Source of the DNA: CBDCUW01 sp963734865
GTDB lineage: Bacteria > Planctomycetota > Planctomycetia > Pirellulales > Pirellulaceae
Direction of reading: 5' to 3'
NCBI GenBank assembly: GCA_963734865.1
Contig: CAVTIV010000005.1
Span: forward strand, 372,001 to 436,000
Length of the DNA: 64,000 bases
Both the position numbers and the translations under genes were made by a program. This document shows positions 17,791-27,580 of this stretch, in pieces. Every line of letters starts with the position of its first letter. The stretch's first letter is position 1. The notes beneath the pieces were generated by a model. The model saw only the letters and a list, made by a program, of their open reading frames with translations, was not told the origin of the DNA and searched no databases.

Positions 17791-17958
17791 ATGGCTGGCC
17801 GCTCCAAGAAAAAGGCAGAAACCGTTTTCCTCGTCTGCGAAGAGAACGGCGACTACAACTACACCCTCAAGCGCAAACCGGGTGGCGAAAAGCTGCGGAT
17901 CAAGAAGTACAGCCCCAAGCTCCGCAAGCACACCTGGCACGTCGAAAAGAAGAAGTAG
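17791..17958 (+). CDS. rpmG: 50S ribosomal protein L33
   Basis: Fifty-five-codon gene, ATG 17791 to TAG 17958. It reads MAGRSKKKAETVFLVCEENG, then NYTLKRK, LRIKKYSPKLRKHTWH and a lysine tail, which is the L33 pattern (NYTTxKN...L.LKKY.PxxRKHT). The two CxxC zinc pairs of the classical form are reduced to a single cysteine (VCEEN) and the second pair is SPKL, so this is a zinc-free form. It lies between two unrelated plus-strand genes, 112 bases after the small gene and 132 before recJ. Confidence 0.93.
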   Translation: MAGRSKKKAETVFLVCEENGDYNYTLKRKPGGEKLRIKKYSPKLRKHTWHVEKKK

Positions 17959-18090
17959 TCGATCGACGCGGCTTTTTGGGGTTGGCCAGGACAGGTCTTC
18001 GCGGTCCTAGCCAGCGGTCCATCGAACGAGCGCCAGGAGGTGCGAAGACTTGATCCTGGCTGACAACAAGCAAGGACGCGGGAGCCAGGA

Positions 18091-19851
18091 ATGCAACGAA
18101 AGTGGCGGATCATTCCTCATGATGTCTCGCGTGTCGAAAAACTGATCGCCGCCACCCGCTTGCCTGCGTTTGTTGCCCAGTTGTTGGTCAGTCGCGGCGT
18201 GTACGATGCGGCCGCCGCGACGCAGTTTCTCGATACCAAGCTGATCGGACTGCGCGACCCGATGTTGCTTCCGGGCGTCCCCGCGGCTACCGAGCGTTTG
18301 GTTGATGCGATTCGCTCCGAAACACCGATCGTCATCTATGGCGACTATGACTGCGACGGGATGACCGGGACCGCCATCCTGGTCAACGGCTTGCGATTGT
18401 TGCGTGCCGATGTCAGCTACTATGTTCCCAACCGGCTGGAAGACGGGTACGGGTTGAACGAAGCCGCGATTCGAAAGCTGGCCCAACGCGGCAAGAAGAT
18501 GATCGTTTCGGTTGACTGTGGAATTACCAGCGTCGGGCACGCAGAGTTGTGCAAAGAACTTGGCGTGAGCCTGATCATCACCGACCACCATACGATCGGC
18601 GATCAGCTTCCCAATGCCGATGCGATCGTTCATCCCCGTTTGCCGGGGACTTCGTATCCATTCGGCGAACTTTGCGGCGCTGGCGTCGCATTCAAACTTG
18701 CCTGGGCAATTTGTCAACAGATGTGCGGCGCCAAGAAGGTCTCCGAGCCTCTTCGCCGTTACCTGATGCAATCCCTTTCGCTAGCGGGTATCGGAACGGT
18801 TGCCGATGTGGTGCCGTTGTTGGACGAAAACCGCATCTTGGTGGAACACGGTATCCGGATGTTGCGAGCCGAGCCGATCGCTGGTCTGGTCGAACTGATG
18901 AAGTTGACGCAGTTGGATCAAGTCGCCAATTTGAACACCGAGAGCATCGGATTCACCATCGCACCGCGGCTCAATGCGGCAGGTCGACTTGGACAAGCCC
19001 AGTTGGCAGTCGAGTTGTTGACGACGCCCGCTGGCGAACGCGCAACGGCGCTTGCCGAATACATCAACCAACTCAATGGCAGCCGCGACACACTTCAACG
19101 CAGCGTCTATTTGGCGGCCCAGAAACAAGCCAAAACGGATTTCGATCCCGATGGTGATTCGGCGCTCGTGTTGGCGGGTGTCGGTTGGCACCAAGGCGTG
19201 ATCGGAGTCGTTGCGGGTCGGTTGGCTGAAAAATACGCGAAGCCGGTGCTGGTGATATCGATGGATACATCGGGCCAGGCCGAAGCGATCGGATCGGGAC
19301 GAGTCGGCGGGACAGACGTTGATCTCTATCAAGCGTTGCGAGAATGCAGCGAACGACTCGTCCGATTCGGTGGTCACAAAGCGGCCGCCGGGATTACGAT
19401 CCGCGAGCGTGAAATCGATGCCTTTCGTGGCGACTTTTGCGAGGCAGTTGCCCGTCAATGGGCCGACAAGGGAATCATCCCCGAGATCACGATCGACGCC
19501 GAAGCATCGTTTGGACAGTTGAATCTCGAGACGGTCAAACAGATGGAAATGTTGGCGCCTTTCGGAGCCGGCAATCCACGCCCCGTGTTGCTCTGCCGAG
19601 GTGTCGAAGTCGATGAACCGGCGCGGCGAATGGGGGGCGGCGATCGGCACCTGAGCGTCCAATTGCGCCAGGGAAGCAAGGTCGTTCGAGCCGTCGCGTT
19701 TAGTGCCGGTGATTGGTGTGACGACCTGAACAACACCGAGGGGCCGATCGAAATCGCCTACCGTCCGGTGATCAACGAGTTTCGCGGCATGCGAAAAGTC
19801 GAAATCCACCTGGTGGACTGGCGTCCCGCCAAAACGATGGCAGCGGTGTAA
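18091..19851 (+). CDS. recJ: Single-stranded-DNA-specific exonuclease RecJ
   Basis: 5'-3' single-strand exonuclease of recombination and repair, 586 residues, normal length. DHH-family motifs are in order: DYDCDG (85-90), VDCGITS (141-147), TDHHTIGD (164-171), then the DHHA1 motif GGHKAAAG near 425-432, followed by an OB-like C-terminal domain. Frame intact. An ATG after AGGA is a reasonable start. Confidence 0.96.
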   Translation: MQRKWRIIPHDVSRVEKLIAATRLPAFVAQLLVSRGVYDAAAATQFLDTKLIGLRDPMLLPGVPAATERLVDAIRSETPIVIYGDYDCDGMTGTAILVNGLRLLRADVSYYVPNRLEDGYGLNEAAIRKLAQRGKKMIVSVDCGITSVGHAELCKELGVSLIITDHHTIGDQLPNADAIVHPRLPGTSYPFGELCGAGVAFKLAWAICQQMCGAKKVSEPLRRYLMQSLSLAGIGTVADVVPLLDENRILVEHGIRMLRAEPIAGLVELMKLTQLDQVANLNTESIGFTIAPRLNAAGRLGQAQLAVELLTTPAGERATALAEYINQLNGSRDTLQRSVYLAAQKQAKTDFDPDGDSALVLAGVGWHQGVIGVVAGRLAEKYAKPVLVISMDTSGQAEAIGSGRVGGTDVDLYQALRECSERLVRFGGHKAAAGITIREREIDAFRGDFCEAVARQWADKGIIPEITIDAEASFGQLNLETVKQMEMLAPFGAGNPRPVLLCRGVEVDEPARRMGGGDRHLSVQLRQGSKVVRAVAFSAGDWCDDLNNTEGPIEIAYRPVINEFRGMRKVEIHLVDWRPAKTMAAV

Positions 19852-19855
19852 TCGC

Positions 19856-19878
19856 GGTACCGTACCGTTTTCTTTCTC
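19856..19878 (+). terminator. Possible weak terminator after recJ
   Basis: CGGTA-CCG-TACCG makes a five-base-pair stem with a tiny loop, followed by TTTTCTTTCT, five bases after the recJ stop. The stem is short, so this is tentative. Confidence 0.35.
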
Positions 19879-20013
19879 TCGGGATCGCATCTTTTTCTCG
19901 GGATCGCAGCCAAATCGGCCCCGTCCTGCTCCGGCGTCTCATTATTTTGACACCGAGAGTTGCGTCTGCCACACTGCCGGTTTCCGTTCGCTCCCCATAC
20001 GGAGGGTCTCGTG

Positions 20014-20193
20014 ATGCATCTTCTTGCTCGATGGGCTGTGCTCCTTCTTTGTCTATCGCCCCTGCTTGGCTGCGGTGCCAGTACAGGGCCTGCCGTTGCG
20101 CCCCCGACCGACGAACTGACTCAATTCCTGAAAGACAACCCGGATATCGCCAACGCACCGGATGAAGAGGAGGAACCCGAGGTCAACGAATAG
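20014..20193 (+). CDS. Small lipoprotein
   Basis: Fifty-nine-residue protein. The start ATG at 20014 follows GGAGGG at 20001-20006. Residues 1-21 are a lipoprotein signal ending in the lipobox LLGC, with the modified cysteine near 20. The mature part is about 40 residues, rich in D, E and P at the end (DEEEEPEVNE). It stands 92 bases before the DUF1559 gene. Small lipoproteins next to DUF1559 genes are frequent in planctomycetes; a shared role is inferred. Confidence 0.75.
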   Translation: MHLLARWAVLLLCLSPLLGCGASTGPAVAPPTDELTQFLKDNPDIANAPDEEEEPEVNE

Positions 20194-20285
20194 TTGAGAA
20201 CCTTGCGTGCGACAAGCAACGTCTTGCAATCCATGAAACGAGCGTTCGTTTGACGTTTTTTCTTTTTTGTTGAAAGGTACACACA

Positions 20286-21494
20286 ATGAAATCATTTTCT
20301 CGCATGCAGCGAGGCTTCACATTGGTGGAACTTCTTGTCGTGATTGCGATCATCGGCGTATTGGTCGGTTTGTTGCTTCCGGCAGTGCAAGCCGCTCGTG
20401 AAGCTGCGCGGCGGATGAGTTGCAGCAACAACTTCAAGCAAATCGGTTTGGGGTTGCACAACTACCACGCCGCTTACAAACAACTGCCCGAGCAAATGGG
20501 CGGGACTCTTGGCGATACGAGTAATGCCGGCCGCGATACTCCCCCCGGCAACAATGGCCTGTACCTCAGTTGGCTCGTCGGTTTGACACCCTTCATCGAG
20601 CAGCAGGCGCTTTGGGAAAAGATTAGTAACCCGCTCGATCCAGACGGTGATGGTCTACCACCTTTTTGGCAACCGATGGGCCCAAGCCCACGGATCAGTC
20701 TCGGCGAGCATGGCAACTTCCGGTACGAACCATGGCTGACGCAGATCCCGACTTTGCGTTGCCCCAGCGATCCAGGCGAAGGGCTTCCGGCATCGGGCCG
20801 GACGAACTATGCGGCCTGCGTGGGAGATTCCCCGTTCCAGAATAACTCGGGTTATCGCGCGAACAACGGAACCACCAACAGCACAAGAGCGCAGAACACG
20901 CGTGCTTCGTCACGAGGTGTATTCGTGCCTCGCAAGGTGACGAAGTTTCGTGACATCCTTGACGGGTTAGCCAACACCATTTGCGCCGGTGAAATCAACA
21001 CCGATTTTGGTGATGATGAAATCACCACGCGTCCGATCAATCATCCCACCGCGAATGCACCCCGACAGAATCCATCGGCTTGTGCCCAGTACAAAAACCC
21101 CGCCCGGCCCCGCTATTGGCTTCCCGGATCTCCGACCACGGCGAATGTAGAAAACCGGCGTGGTTATAAATGGGCGTTGGGGTATCCCTCGTACACGAGC
21201 ATCACGACGATCTTGCCGCCCAATCGCGAACTCTGTCACAACGGGAACGGCACGAGTTGGGGTGTTGATCCACCCAGCAGCCGGCATCAAGGAGGTTGCC
21301 ATGTGTTGATGTCCGATGGCGCCGTTATCTTCATTACCGATTCGATCGAAGCGGGAGATTCGACTCATGAGAGCGTTTGGCGGCTCGCCACCGACCCCCA
21401 GTCGGTACCCGGTAGCGCAAGTCCCTATGGTCTGTGGGGAGCACTCGGGACACGGGCTTCCAAGGAAACGATCGAGGAGCAGTTGAACCAGTAG
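20286..21494 (+). CDS. DUF1559 protein with type IV pilin-like N-terminus
   Basis: Planctomycete hallmark family, 402 residues. Residues 10-35 hold the prepilin cleavage/methylation motif GFTLVELLVVIAIIG with the glutamate at +5 and the adjoining hydrophobic helix. Then comes the family block REAARRMSCSNNFKQIGLGLHNYHAAY near 37-63. The C-terminal part has the H-x-DG type ending (GGCHVLMSDGAVIFITDSIE near 337-356). The protein is predicted to be processed by a prepilin peptidase and exposed outside the inner membrane; the actual function of the family is unknown. GAAAGG precedes the ATG. Confidence 0.94.
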   Translation: MKSFSRMQRGFTLVELLVVIAIIGVLVGLLLPAVQAAREAARRMSCSNNFKQIGLGLHNYHAAYKQLPEQMGGTLGDTSNAGRDTPPGNNGLYLSWLVGLTPFIEQQALWEKISNPLDPDGDGLPPFWQPMGPSPRISLGEHGNFRYEPWLTQIPTLRCPSDPGEGLPASGRTNYAACVGDSPFQNNSGYRANNGTTNSTRAQNTRASSRGVFVPRKVTKFRDILDGLANTICAGEINTDFGDDEITTRPINHPTANAPRQNPSACAQYKNPARPRYWLPGSPTTANVENRRGYKWALGYPSYTSITTILPPNRELCHNGNGTSWGVDPPSSRHQGGCHVLMSDGAVIFITDSIEAGDSTHESVWRLATDPQSVPGSASPYGLWGALGTRASKETIEEQLNQ

Positions 21495-21704
21495 CCCCGT
21501 GTGGCCGAGCGGACAACGATTCACAGCCCCGCCGATCCACAACGCCGTGGATGGCAACGCCCGATGATTGGTGGGGCTGTGGGTGGCGCCAGCAGAACTG
21601 CGATCCAAGCATCTCACCGCTGCCGCAGCGAATGTTCGCGATTTCCATTTGCGATGCCCTCGCGGCCGTGTTTCAATGGGAAGATATCGACGGAGGATCC
21701 ATTC

Positions 21705-22363
21705 ATGCTGCCCAGACGTCTTGCGGTCACCACTCTGGTCGTCGTGCTATTTCTGTTGACGAGTTTTCACGCTGCCGCACCTCGCGCGCAACAGCTCGGT
21801 CCATCCGTGACGGAGGATCCTCCATCTGCCGAGGCCGTCGACGTCGCGACGTTTGCCGGAGGTTGTTTTTGGTGCCTGGAACCACCCTTTGATAAGCTCG
21901 ACGGCGTCATTTCGACCACCTCTGGATACACCGGTGGCCGCACCAAGAATCCGACTTACGAACAAGTTTCTTCGGGCGCACCGGTCACCTCGAATCGCTA
22001 CAGGTCAAGTTTGATCCCAAGGTGGTCAGCTTTGAACAGTTGCTGAGCCTGTTTTGGCACAACGTCGATCCGACGCAGGCGGGCGGGCAGTTTTGCGATA
22101 TCGGCAGCCAATACCGAACCGCGATTTTTTATCACTCCCAAGCACAACAACAGCTGGCAGTGAAGTCGAAAGAGACGATCAAGCAGGAACTCGGCAAACG
22201 CATCCAAACGGAGATTGTTGAGGCGACCGAGTTTTACCCAGCCGAGGAATATCACCAGGATTACTACATCAAGAATCCAACCAAGTATAAATTTTATCGC
22301 TGGAAATGTGGCCGCGATGCCCAGCTCGACCGCGTCTGGGCAGACAAGGCAAGAAAGCCGTAG
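21705..22363 (+). CDS. msrA: Peptide methionine sulfoxide reductase MsrA, exported, frameshifted
   Basis: Repairs oxidised methionine (S form) in proteins. Residues 1-28 are a signal peptide (LAVTTLVVVLFLLTSFHAA), so the enzyme is exported. The catalytic motif GCFWCLEPPFDKLDGV and SGYTGGRTKNPTYEQVSSG follow. One base is missing near 21979-21981: the frame then resumes with GHLESLQVKFDPKVVSFEQLL, HNVDPTQAGGQFCDIGSQYR, and AEEYHQDYY near the end. Corrected length is about 219 residues. Both halves are fully conserved, so sequence error or a very recent mutation is likely. Confidence 0.88.
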
Positions 22364-22446
22364 CCAGCTCGGCAGGATCGGCTTGTTTCGGTCTCCCTGG
22401 GTGCCCAAACCAAAAACACATCGCCTTCTGTGGTTCGGGTCACGCG

Positions 22447-23607
22447 TTAGGACTGTGCGCACCAGCGGCCAATGGCTCGCGTGTAGAGTTCGATTCCTTG
22501 TTGGATCTGGTTGAGTTCGATCCATTCGTCGGTCGTGTGGGCTTGGGCAATGTCGCCGGGTCCACAGACAACTCTTTGCTCAAGTTCAGTGAATTCACCG
22601 CCGTCGGTTCCATAACAAACCGTCTGGGCAACTCCACCGGCCAGTTCACACATTTGTTGAATGCAGGGCGTGTCGGGTTCGATCCACAATGGTCTGCCGC
22701 CAGAGTGCCGCTCGAACTCAAGGCCAAGCGATTCGGCCTTCGCTCGCACCTCGGCAATCAAATCTTCACCATCGATTTCCGGCATTGGTCGCAGGCTGAG
22801 CCATGCCACACTGCGATCGGGTGTGATGTTGATCGCATCACTGTGATCGCTGACGCCAAAGTTCCAGGACAACGTTGGGGGATCAAAGCGATCATCGTGG
22901 TACCGTGATTCCGTTTTGGTTCGCCGATTCAAATCAAGCAACGTTTGCAGCAGGGGAACCATCGCTTCATTGGCATTGATCCCTTCGGTCGTGCTGCTAT
23001 GGGCGGCACGACCGCGACTGGTCATTTCCAACCCGATAATCCCTTTGTGAGCATGCACTACCGATAGGCGGGTCGGTTCGCCAATGATTGCCAGCGGCTG
23101 TGAGCGGACAACCTGACGGTAGCCAGCCGATTCCTTGACCAGGTGTTTGGCTCCTTCGAATCCGACCTCTTCGTCGGCGGTGCAGATAATCCACAGAGGT
23201 GACGTTTGCTGGCGAGCCGAAACCTGCGATGCAGCCGAAATCATCGCCGCCAGCGACCCTTTCATGTCACAGGAACCGCGGCCGAACAGCCTGTCACCTT
23301 GAATCACGCCATCGAACGGATTGCCGCCGGGGCCTGTCCAGCCGATCGCCGGGACGACATCGGTGTGACAGAAATAAGCGAGTCCGCCGGTGGTCGCGAG
23401 ATCCGACGAGGGACCACGTTTGGCGACGAGATTGACCTTTCGCTTGTCGTTCGCATCGACATACGCGGTCTGTTCGACGTCAAATCCCAACGATTCCAGA
23501 CGCTCGCTGACCGCATCCGAAATGTCGGCGTTGCTGGTCGAGCTGACCGAAGGAAACTTGATCAACCGTGTCAGTAACTCGATGGTCTGTTGCAGAAGTG
23601 GCATCAA
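22447..23607 (-). CDS. argE: M20 peptidase, acetylornithine deacetylase / ArgE-DapE type
   Basis: Zinc-dependent amidohydrolase, 386 residues. Metal and catalytic motifs are CHTDVVP near 79-85, GRGSCDMKGSLAAM near 109-122, the catalytic glutamates in ADEEVG near 143-148, and GEPT near 176. Dimerisation-domain signature HKGIIGLEMTSRGRAAHSS follows, and the final metal histidine is near the C-terminus in QAHTTDEWIE. ArgE (removes acetyl from acetylornithine) is the best reading, but DapE or a related deacylase cannot be excluded. It lies three bases after the membrane protein gene on the same strand; a second ATG is one codon in. Confidence 0.83.
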   Translation of the reverse strand: MMPLLQQTIELLTRLIKFPSVSSTSNADISDAVSERLESLGFDVEQTAYVDANDKRKVNLVAKRGPSSDLATTGGLAYFCHTDVVPAIGWTGPGGNPFDGVIQGDRLFGRGSCDMKGSLAAMISAASQVSARQQTSPLWIICTADEEVGFEGAKHLVKESAGYRQVVRSQPLAIIGEPTRLSVVHAHKGIIGLEMTSRGRAAHSSTTEGINANEAMVPLLQTLLDLNRRTKTESRYHDDRFDPPTLSWNFGVSDHSDAINITPDRSVAWLSLRPMPEIDGEDLIAEVRAKAESLGLEFERHSGGRPLWIEPDTPCIQQMCELAGGVAQTVCYGTDGGEFTELEQRVVCGPGDIAQAHTTDEWIELNQIQQGIELYTRAIGRWCAQS

Positions 23608-23610
23608 AGG

Positions 23611-25260
23611 CTAATTCTCTTCGCCAAAGAGGCTTCTGATGGTTGCGGCAATGCGTTTGGGATCAGCACCTTCGACCTGCGCGCCGATCGAATCAAGCCA
23701 GGCGATCGCCTCTTCACGATGGGCGTCGGTTGCCCGTGGCGCAAGTGCCTGATAGGCGGCCTTGGCGGCAAGGCTGGTCGGTGCCTCGGCCGGTAGCGAG
23801 AAAGTTGCCAGCTTGTGGGCAAGCGAAAAAGGAAACTCATCAAACTTGTAGGAACGATTCTTGGCGTCGAAACGAACGACCAGCAGATCATCGCCCGTTT
23901 CGACAATGATCACTCGCAAATTTTCGTTCACTTCAAAATCATTACCAGCCTGCAGGGAAGCAACACCACGCTCGATTCCGCCGCGATAAAACGACGCCAA
24001 ATCGGCCAACTCGTAAAGTGCATCGACTCGCTCACGTTGTTCGTCGGTCAATACCTCGTTGCTCAGCTTCTCGGCGGCAGGCTTCATTTCTTTCCATTTC
24101 GCCGTTCGTAGTAACTCGCGAACTTGTTGGATCTTCTCTTCCGATGCCGCAACCATCGCTGCGGTGATTTCGGTCGTTTTGGCGGGCGGGGCCGCGATCA
24201 CCGGCATCATCGGTGTGCTGTCCGATGGTGGTACACCGATGTTGGGGAGCGGCATTTCAGTCATCTCGCCCATCGATAGTTCAGCCGTCGGTCTCTCGAC
24301 CGGCGGTGGAGCACGCTCTGCGGGCATTCCGACTGGGGGATCGGTCAGGGGTGAATCATTGCGCGAATCGGTACGCTGGGGTTCGGTCGGCGGAGGCACG
24401 TCACCAGCCAATCGTCCCATCACGGAATCTCGCACAGGCCGCTGGGGCATGGTGTCCGATCGCGGTTTTGGTTCATTGATCTCGATCACCCCCGCGGTGT
24501 CACCTGGTCCCGCGGTAATCCTTAGGCCGTCATTGGACTTGCTGATCGCGACTTGACCGGGCCCCCAGAAAAGGAAGTAGCCAAGACCACCGATGATGAC
24601 CAACATGCCGATCGCGAAGGTCACAAAGACCAACTTGCCGAAGGCCGATTTGCGGCGGCGGTAGGTGGCCCGCGATGGTGGTTTCACCACGACCGATGCG
24701 ACCGGATCTTTCACCGTGGACGTTTCTCCCGGCGTTCCAAACATGCCTGGTGGGATCGACGGCAGCCGTTCGCTGCTGGCGGCGGAACTCGATGGGGGCG
24801 GCGGCACAGGCTTCGATACAGCGATCGGTGCGGGTGCGATCGGTGCAGGTGCAAGGGGATCGGCAGCGGGCAAGACGGCGGCCAAGGGATCACTCGATGG
24901 CAAGACCGCGGCCAAGGGATCCGTTGAACCCTGATCCGAACGGTCCCAATCCGACGAATGCGTCGAACGGGCAGCCGAGGGGTCGACCTCGACGATCCCA
25001 AATCGAGCATCGAGCTGAGACTTCTTGATCGGATCGGCAAGAATCTGTTTCGCTTGCTGGACGAGTTTCGCCGCCTGGCTCCAGAGCTTTGGATCGGACG
25101 TCTCCTTGGCTTCTTTCAAGCGGTCGACGGTTGCTCGCACGGCCGCCTTGATCTTCGACGCGTCTTGCTCGCCCACCTCAAGCCCAAAGACCTGGTACGC
25201 ATGCGGCTGCTTGGTGCCCACGGGGATCGGCAACAAGTCGTAGATCTTCACAGTGGCCAT
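23611..25260 (-). CDS. Membrane protein with J-domain-like N-terminus, unknown function
   Basis: Protein of 549 residues, start ATG 25260. The first 90 residues (AYQVFGLEVGEQDASKIKAA ... KQILADPIKKSQLDARFG) resemble the DnaJ-like helical modules found at the start of many planctomycete kinases and adaptor proteins, without a clear HPD. Then a proline/alanine-rich linker with the repeat DPLAAVLPS, one membrane segment near 210-232 (VFVTFAIGMLVIIGGLGYFL), and a long external part rich in P, E and T, ending in a helical domain of about 200 residues. No enzyme motif. Adjacent to the ArgE-like gene but probably unrelated in function. Confidence 0.7.
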   Translation of the reverse strand: MATVKIYDLLPIPVGTKQPHAYQVFGLEVGEQDASKIKAAVRATVDRLKEAKETSDPKLWSQAAKLVQQAKQILADPIKKSQLDARFGIVEVDPSAARSTHSSDWDRSDQGSTDPLAAVLPSSDPLAAVLPAADPLAPAPIAPAPIAVSKPVPPPPSSSAASSERLPSIPPGMFGTPGETSTVKDPVASVVVKPPSRATYRRRKSAFGKLVFVTFAIGMLVIIGGLGYFLFWGPGQVAISKSNDGLRITAGPGDTAGVIEINEPKPRSDTMPQRPVRDSVMGRLAGDVPPPTEPQRTDSRNDSPLTDPPVGMPAERAPPPVERPTAELSMGEMTEMPLPNIGVPPSDSTPMMPVIAAPPAKTTEITAAMVAASEEKIQQVRELLRTAKWKEMKPAAEKLSNEVLTDEQRERVDALYELADLASFYRGGIERGVASLQAGNDFEVNENLRVIIVETGDDLLVVRFDAKNRSYKFDEFPFSLAHKLATFSLPAEAPTSLAAKAAYQALAPRATDAHREEAIAWLDSIGAQVEGADPKRIAATIRSLFGEEN

Positions 25261-25413
25261 GATGGGAGGTTCAGCGTCATCCGCGGTGCGGACTCGAAAT
25301 TGCGAAGTGGTTCGGTGAGCGAGACGTCCGCAACGGGGCTCCGGATTTGTCCGATTTGGCAACCGGCTCGAGATCGCGAAAGCTTATCCCTTCCGAACGC
25401 TGCTAGGTCACCC

Positions 25414-26229
25414 CTATTCTAACTGCTGCTGAGGATTCGTCCCCGACAGGCTTGATCTTGGCAAATCGAGCAATCCGCGGCAAACCAGATTCTGCGTGAC
25501 GAGGTGAGAATGGGTCAAAAGCCGCGACAGGACCGCTGCGTCGCCCCCGGTCAAGATCAGGCGGTAGGCATTTTCGTCCAATCCGGCCTGCTTGCCGTAG
25601 CAGCGGGCCAACCGATCGATGGTTGCCGCAATGCCTGTTAAAACGCCCAACTGAATCGCCTCGGACGTATTTTTGGCTGGCATTCGCAGCGGTTCTGCTT
25701 GCTGGCAATCAATTCGCGGCAGGGCGTCCGTCCCGGTGGCAAGCGAGGCAAATTGCAGGGCCATTCCCGGCAGAATCGCGCCGCCATGAAACGTTCCTTG
25801 CGAATCGACCCAGTCGACGGTGACGGCCGAGCCGGCGTCAACGACAACCAGCGGCGCCCCAAACCGTTCGGATGCCGCATGGGCGCCGACCAGCCGATCG
25901 ATCCCAAGTTGGTCGGGGTGATCCACATCGAGCCGCATCGGTATGTCGTGCCGCGTGATCAGGTGGATGATCGGGTCGCCCGGCGATTGGGCGATGGCGC
26001 GGCGCAATTGATCCGCCGCAGGACGATGGACGCTGGCGATCCGCCATTGGACCGACTGGCAACCGAGTTGGTCGTGAACCCAGTCAATCACGGACAAGTC
26101 CCAATCCGGCTGGTCGATGCCGATTGAGCGATCCAGCAGCGGATCGTCAAAATCGAATGCTTCTTGTTGGCGGACACCAAGCTTGATCGCGGAGTTACCA
26201 ACATCGACCGCAACCACGCAGGCCTTCAC
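25414..26229 (-). CDS. coaX: Type III pantothenate kinase
   Basis: First step of coenzyme A synthesis, 271 residues, ASKHA fold. DVGNSAIKLG near 9-18 binds phosphate, GIDRLVGAHAASERFG near 108-123 and the VVVDAGSAVTVDWV motif near 126-139 bind pantothenate and metal, and GGAILPGMALQFASLAT follows near 146-162. The C-terminal part has LILTGGDAAVLS. The start overlaps the obgE stop by four bases. This family replaces CoaA in many bacteria. Confidence 0.94.
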   Translation of the reverse strand: MKACVVAVDVGNSAIKLGVRQQEAFDFDDPLLDRSIGIDQPDWDLSVIDWVHDQLGCQSVQWRIASVHRPAADQLRRAIAQSPGDPIIHLITRHDIPMRLDVDHPDQLGIDRLVGAHAASERFGAPLVVVDAGSAVTVDWVDSQGTFHGGAILPGMALQFASLATGTDALPRIDCQQAEPLRMPAKNTSEAIQLGVLTGIAATIDRLARCYGKQAGLDENAYRLILTGGDAAVLSRLLTHSHLVTQNLVCRGLLDLPRSSLSGTNPQQQLE

Positions 26230-27416
26230 GAAGCATCCTCGGACGCGGCGGAGGTCGAACCATCGCTGATCGGGTCGGCATAATCTTTCGCCTGATGTTC
26301 ATTGGACAAATCGGCGGTGGGACCGGCCAGGTGCGGCGGCAGGCGACGCGGGCGGAATGGCTTTTTGGCGATCGGGTCGGCTTCCCGCAGTGTCGTTAGC
26401 TGCTCGCCTGCATCGATCATCTTCTGCCTTCGTTGATCGACACGTCGCATGATCTCGTCGATCAGTTCCTTCAATCCTTGGCCGGTGATCGCGCTGATCA
26501 AAAAGACATCTTGCTGCGAGACTTCGCGAAGCGCATCTCGGACTTCCGCCGCACCGTCGATTTCACCCTTGCTGATCACAACGATCTCGTCACGTTGGGC
26601 GAGGGAGGCATCGTAGTGGGCAAGCTCGGAGCGAATGGACCGATAGTTTTCGGCCGGGTCGGTTTGATCGGCCGGGGCGGGTTCCACCAAGTGCACCAAC
26701 AGTCCGGCCCGTTCGATGTGCCGAAGGAATTCGTGACCGAGTCCGACTCCGTCGCTCGCGCCATCGATCAGCCCCGGAATATCGGCCAGCACGAACGAAC
26801 GCTCTTCGCTGGCATCGACGATCCCCAGATTGGGATGTTTGGTGGTGAACGGATAATCCGCGATCTCCGGCCGCGCACTGCTGATCCGACTCAACAAAGT
26901 GCTCTTGCCGGCGTTCGGTTTACCGACCAATCCGACGTCGGCGATCGACTTGAGTTCCAGAATCACGTGGCGGATTTCACCCGGTTCGCCACAGGATCGT
27001 TCGCGCGGCGTTTGATTGTTGCTGCTCTTGAAGTGAGCGTTTCCCCGTCCACCCTTGCCGCCGCGGACGACGACAAACTGTTCTCCGGGCTGTGACAGGT
27101 CCTTGATCACAAATCCCTGCTCGGCGTCAATCACGGTCGTGCCGGCGGGCACCAGCAACCGCTCGTCCCGGCCATTCTTGCCATGGCGGAGGGAGCCTTC
27201 TCCGGGCTGGCCTTTGGGAGCCCGGTACATCCGTCGATTGGCAAAAGCGGCCAGCGAGTTCACACCCAGACGTGCTTCCAGGATGATGCTGGCACCGTTA
27301 CCACCATCGCCACCGTCGGGTCCGCCGCGGGGCACGAACTTTTCTCGCCGCATACTCGAGCAGCCGTCGCCCCCCTTGCCGGCATGCAGTTCGATTTGGA
27401 CACGGTCGACAAACAT
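26226..27416 (-). CDS. obgE: GTPase Obg/CgtA
   Basis: Essential GTPase in ribosome maturation, 396 residues. The glycine-rich Obg fold covers residues 1-157 (HAGKGGDGCSSMRREKFVPRGGP at the start). The G domain follows: G1 GKPNAGKST near 167, switch region PFTTKHPNLGIV, G3 DIPGLIDGAS, NKxD-type region VVISKGEID near 286, and SAITGQGLKEL. The last 55 residues are a variable tail. Overlaps coaX by four bases and is the first gene of this pair. Confidence 0.95.
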   Translation of the reverse strand: MFVDRVQIELHAGKGGDGCSSMRREKFVPRGGPDGGDGGNGASIILEARLGVNSLAAFANRRMYRAPKGQPGEGSLRHGKNGRDERLLVPAGTTVIDAEQGFVIKDLSQPGEQFVVVRGGKGGRGNAHFKSSNNQTPRERSCGEPGEIRHVILELKSIADVGLVGKPNAGKSTLLSRISSARPEIADYPFTTKHPNLGIVDASEERSFVLADIPGLIDGASDGVGLGHEFLRHIERAGLLVHLVEPAPADQTDPAENYRSIRSELAHYDASLAQRDEIVVISKGEIDGAAEVRDALREVSQQDVFLISAITGQGLKELIDEIMRRVDQRRQKMIDAGEQLTTLREADPIAKKPFRPRRLPPHLAGPTADLSNEHQAKDYADPISDGSTSAASEDAS

Positions 27417-27519
27417 GATCGGGCAGCTTCAAAAGTGGAGGTGGGAGTACGTGTCAACACAGCGGTCGTGCCTTGAAATTCTCGGTCGCGACAAATCACC
27501 GTTCTGTTCAGGGTACAAC

Positions 27520-27552
27520 AAAAAACGGCTGGCCCGCAGTCCGGGTCAGCCG
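27520..27552 (-). terminator. Rho-independent terminator
   Basis: On the minus strand CGGCTGACCCG and CGGGCCAGCCG form an 11-bp stem with one G-T pair, loop of about five bases, followed directly by six T residues. It lies about 30 bases after the stop of the minus-strand gene at 27581, which it should terminate, insulating obgE. Confidence 0.85.
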
Positions 27553-27580
27553 AAGGAGGTACGTTGGAGACTCGATCGTG

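Noticed and set aside
18781..19890. Minus-strand 369-codon frame opposite recJ
   Set aside because: Shadow of recJ, which carries all DHH motifs.
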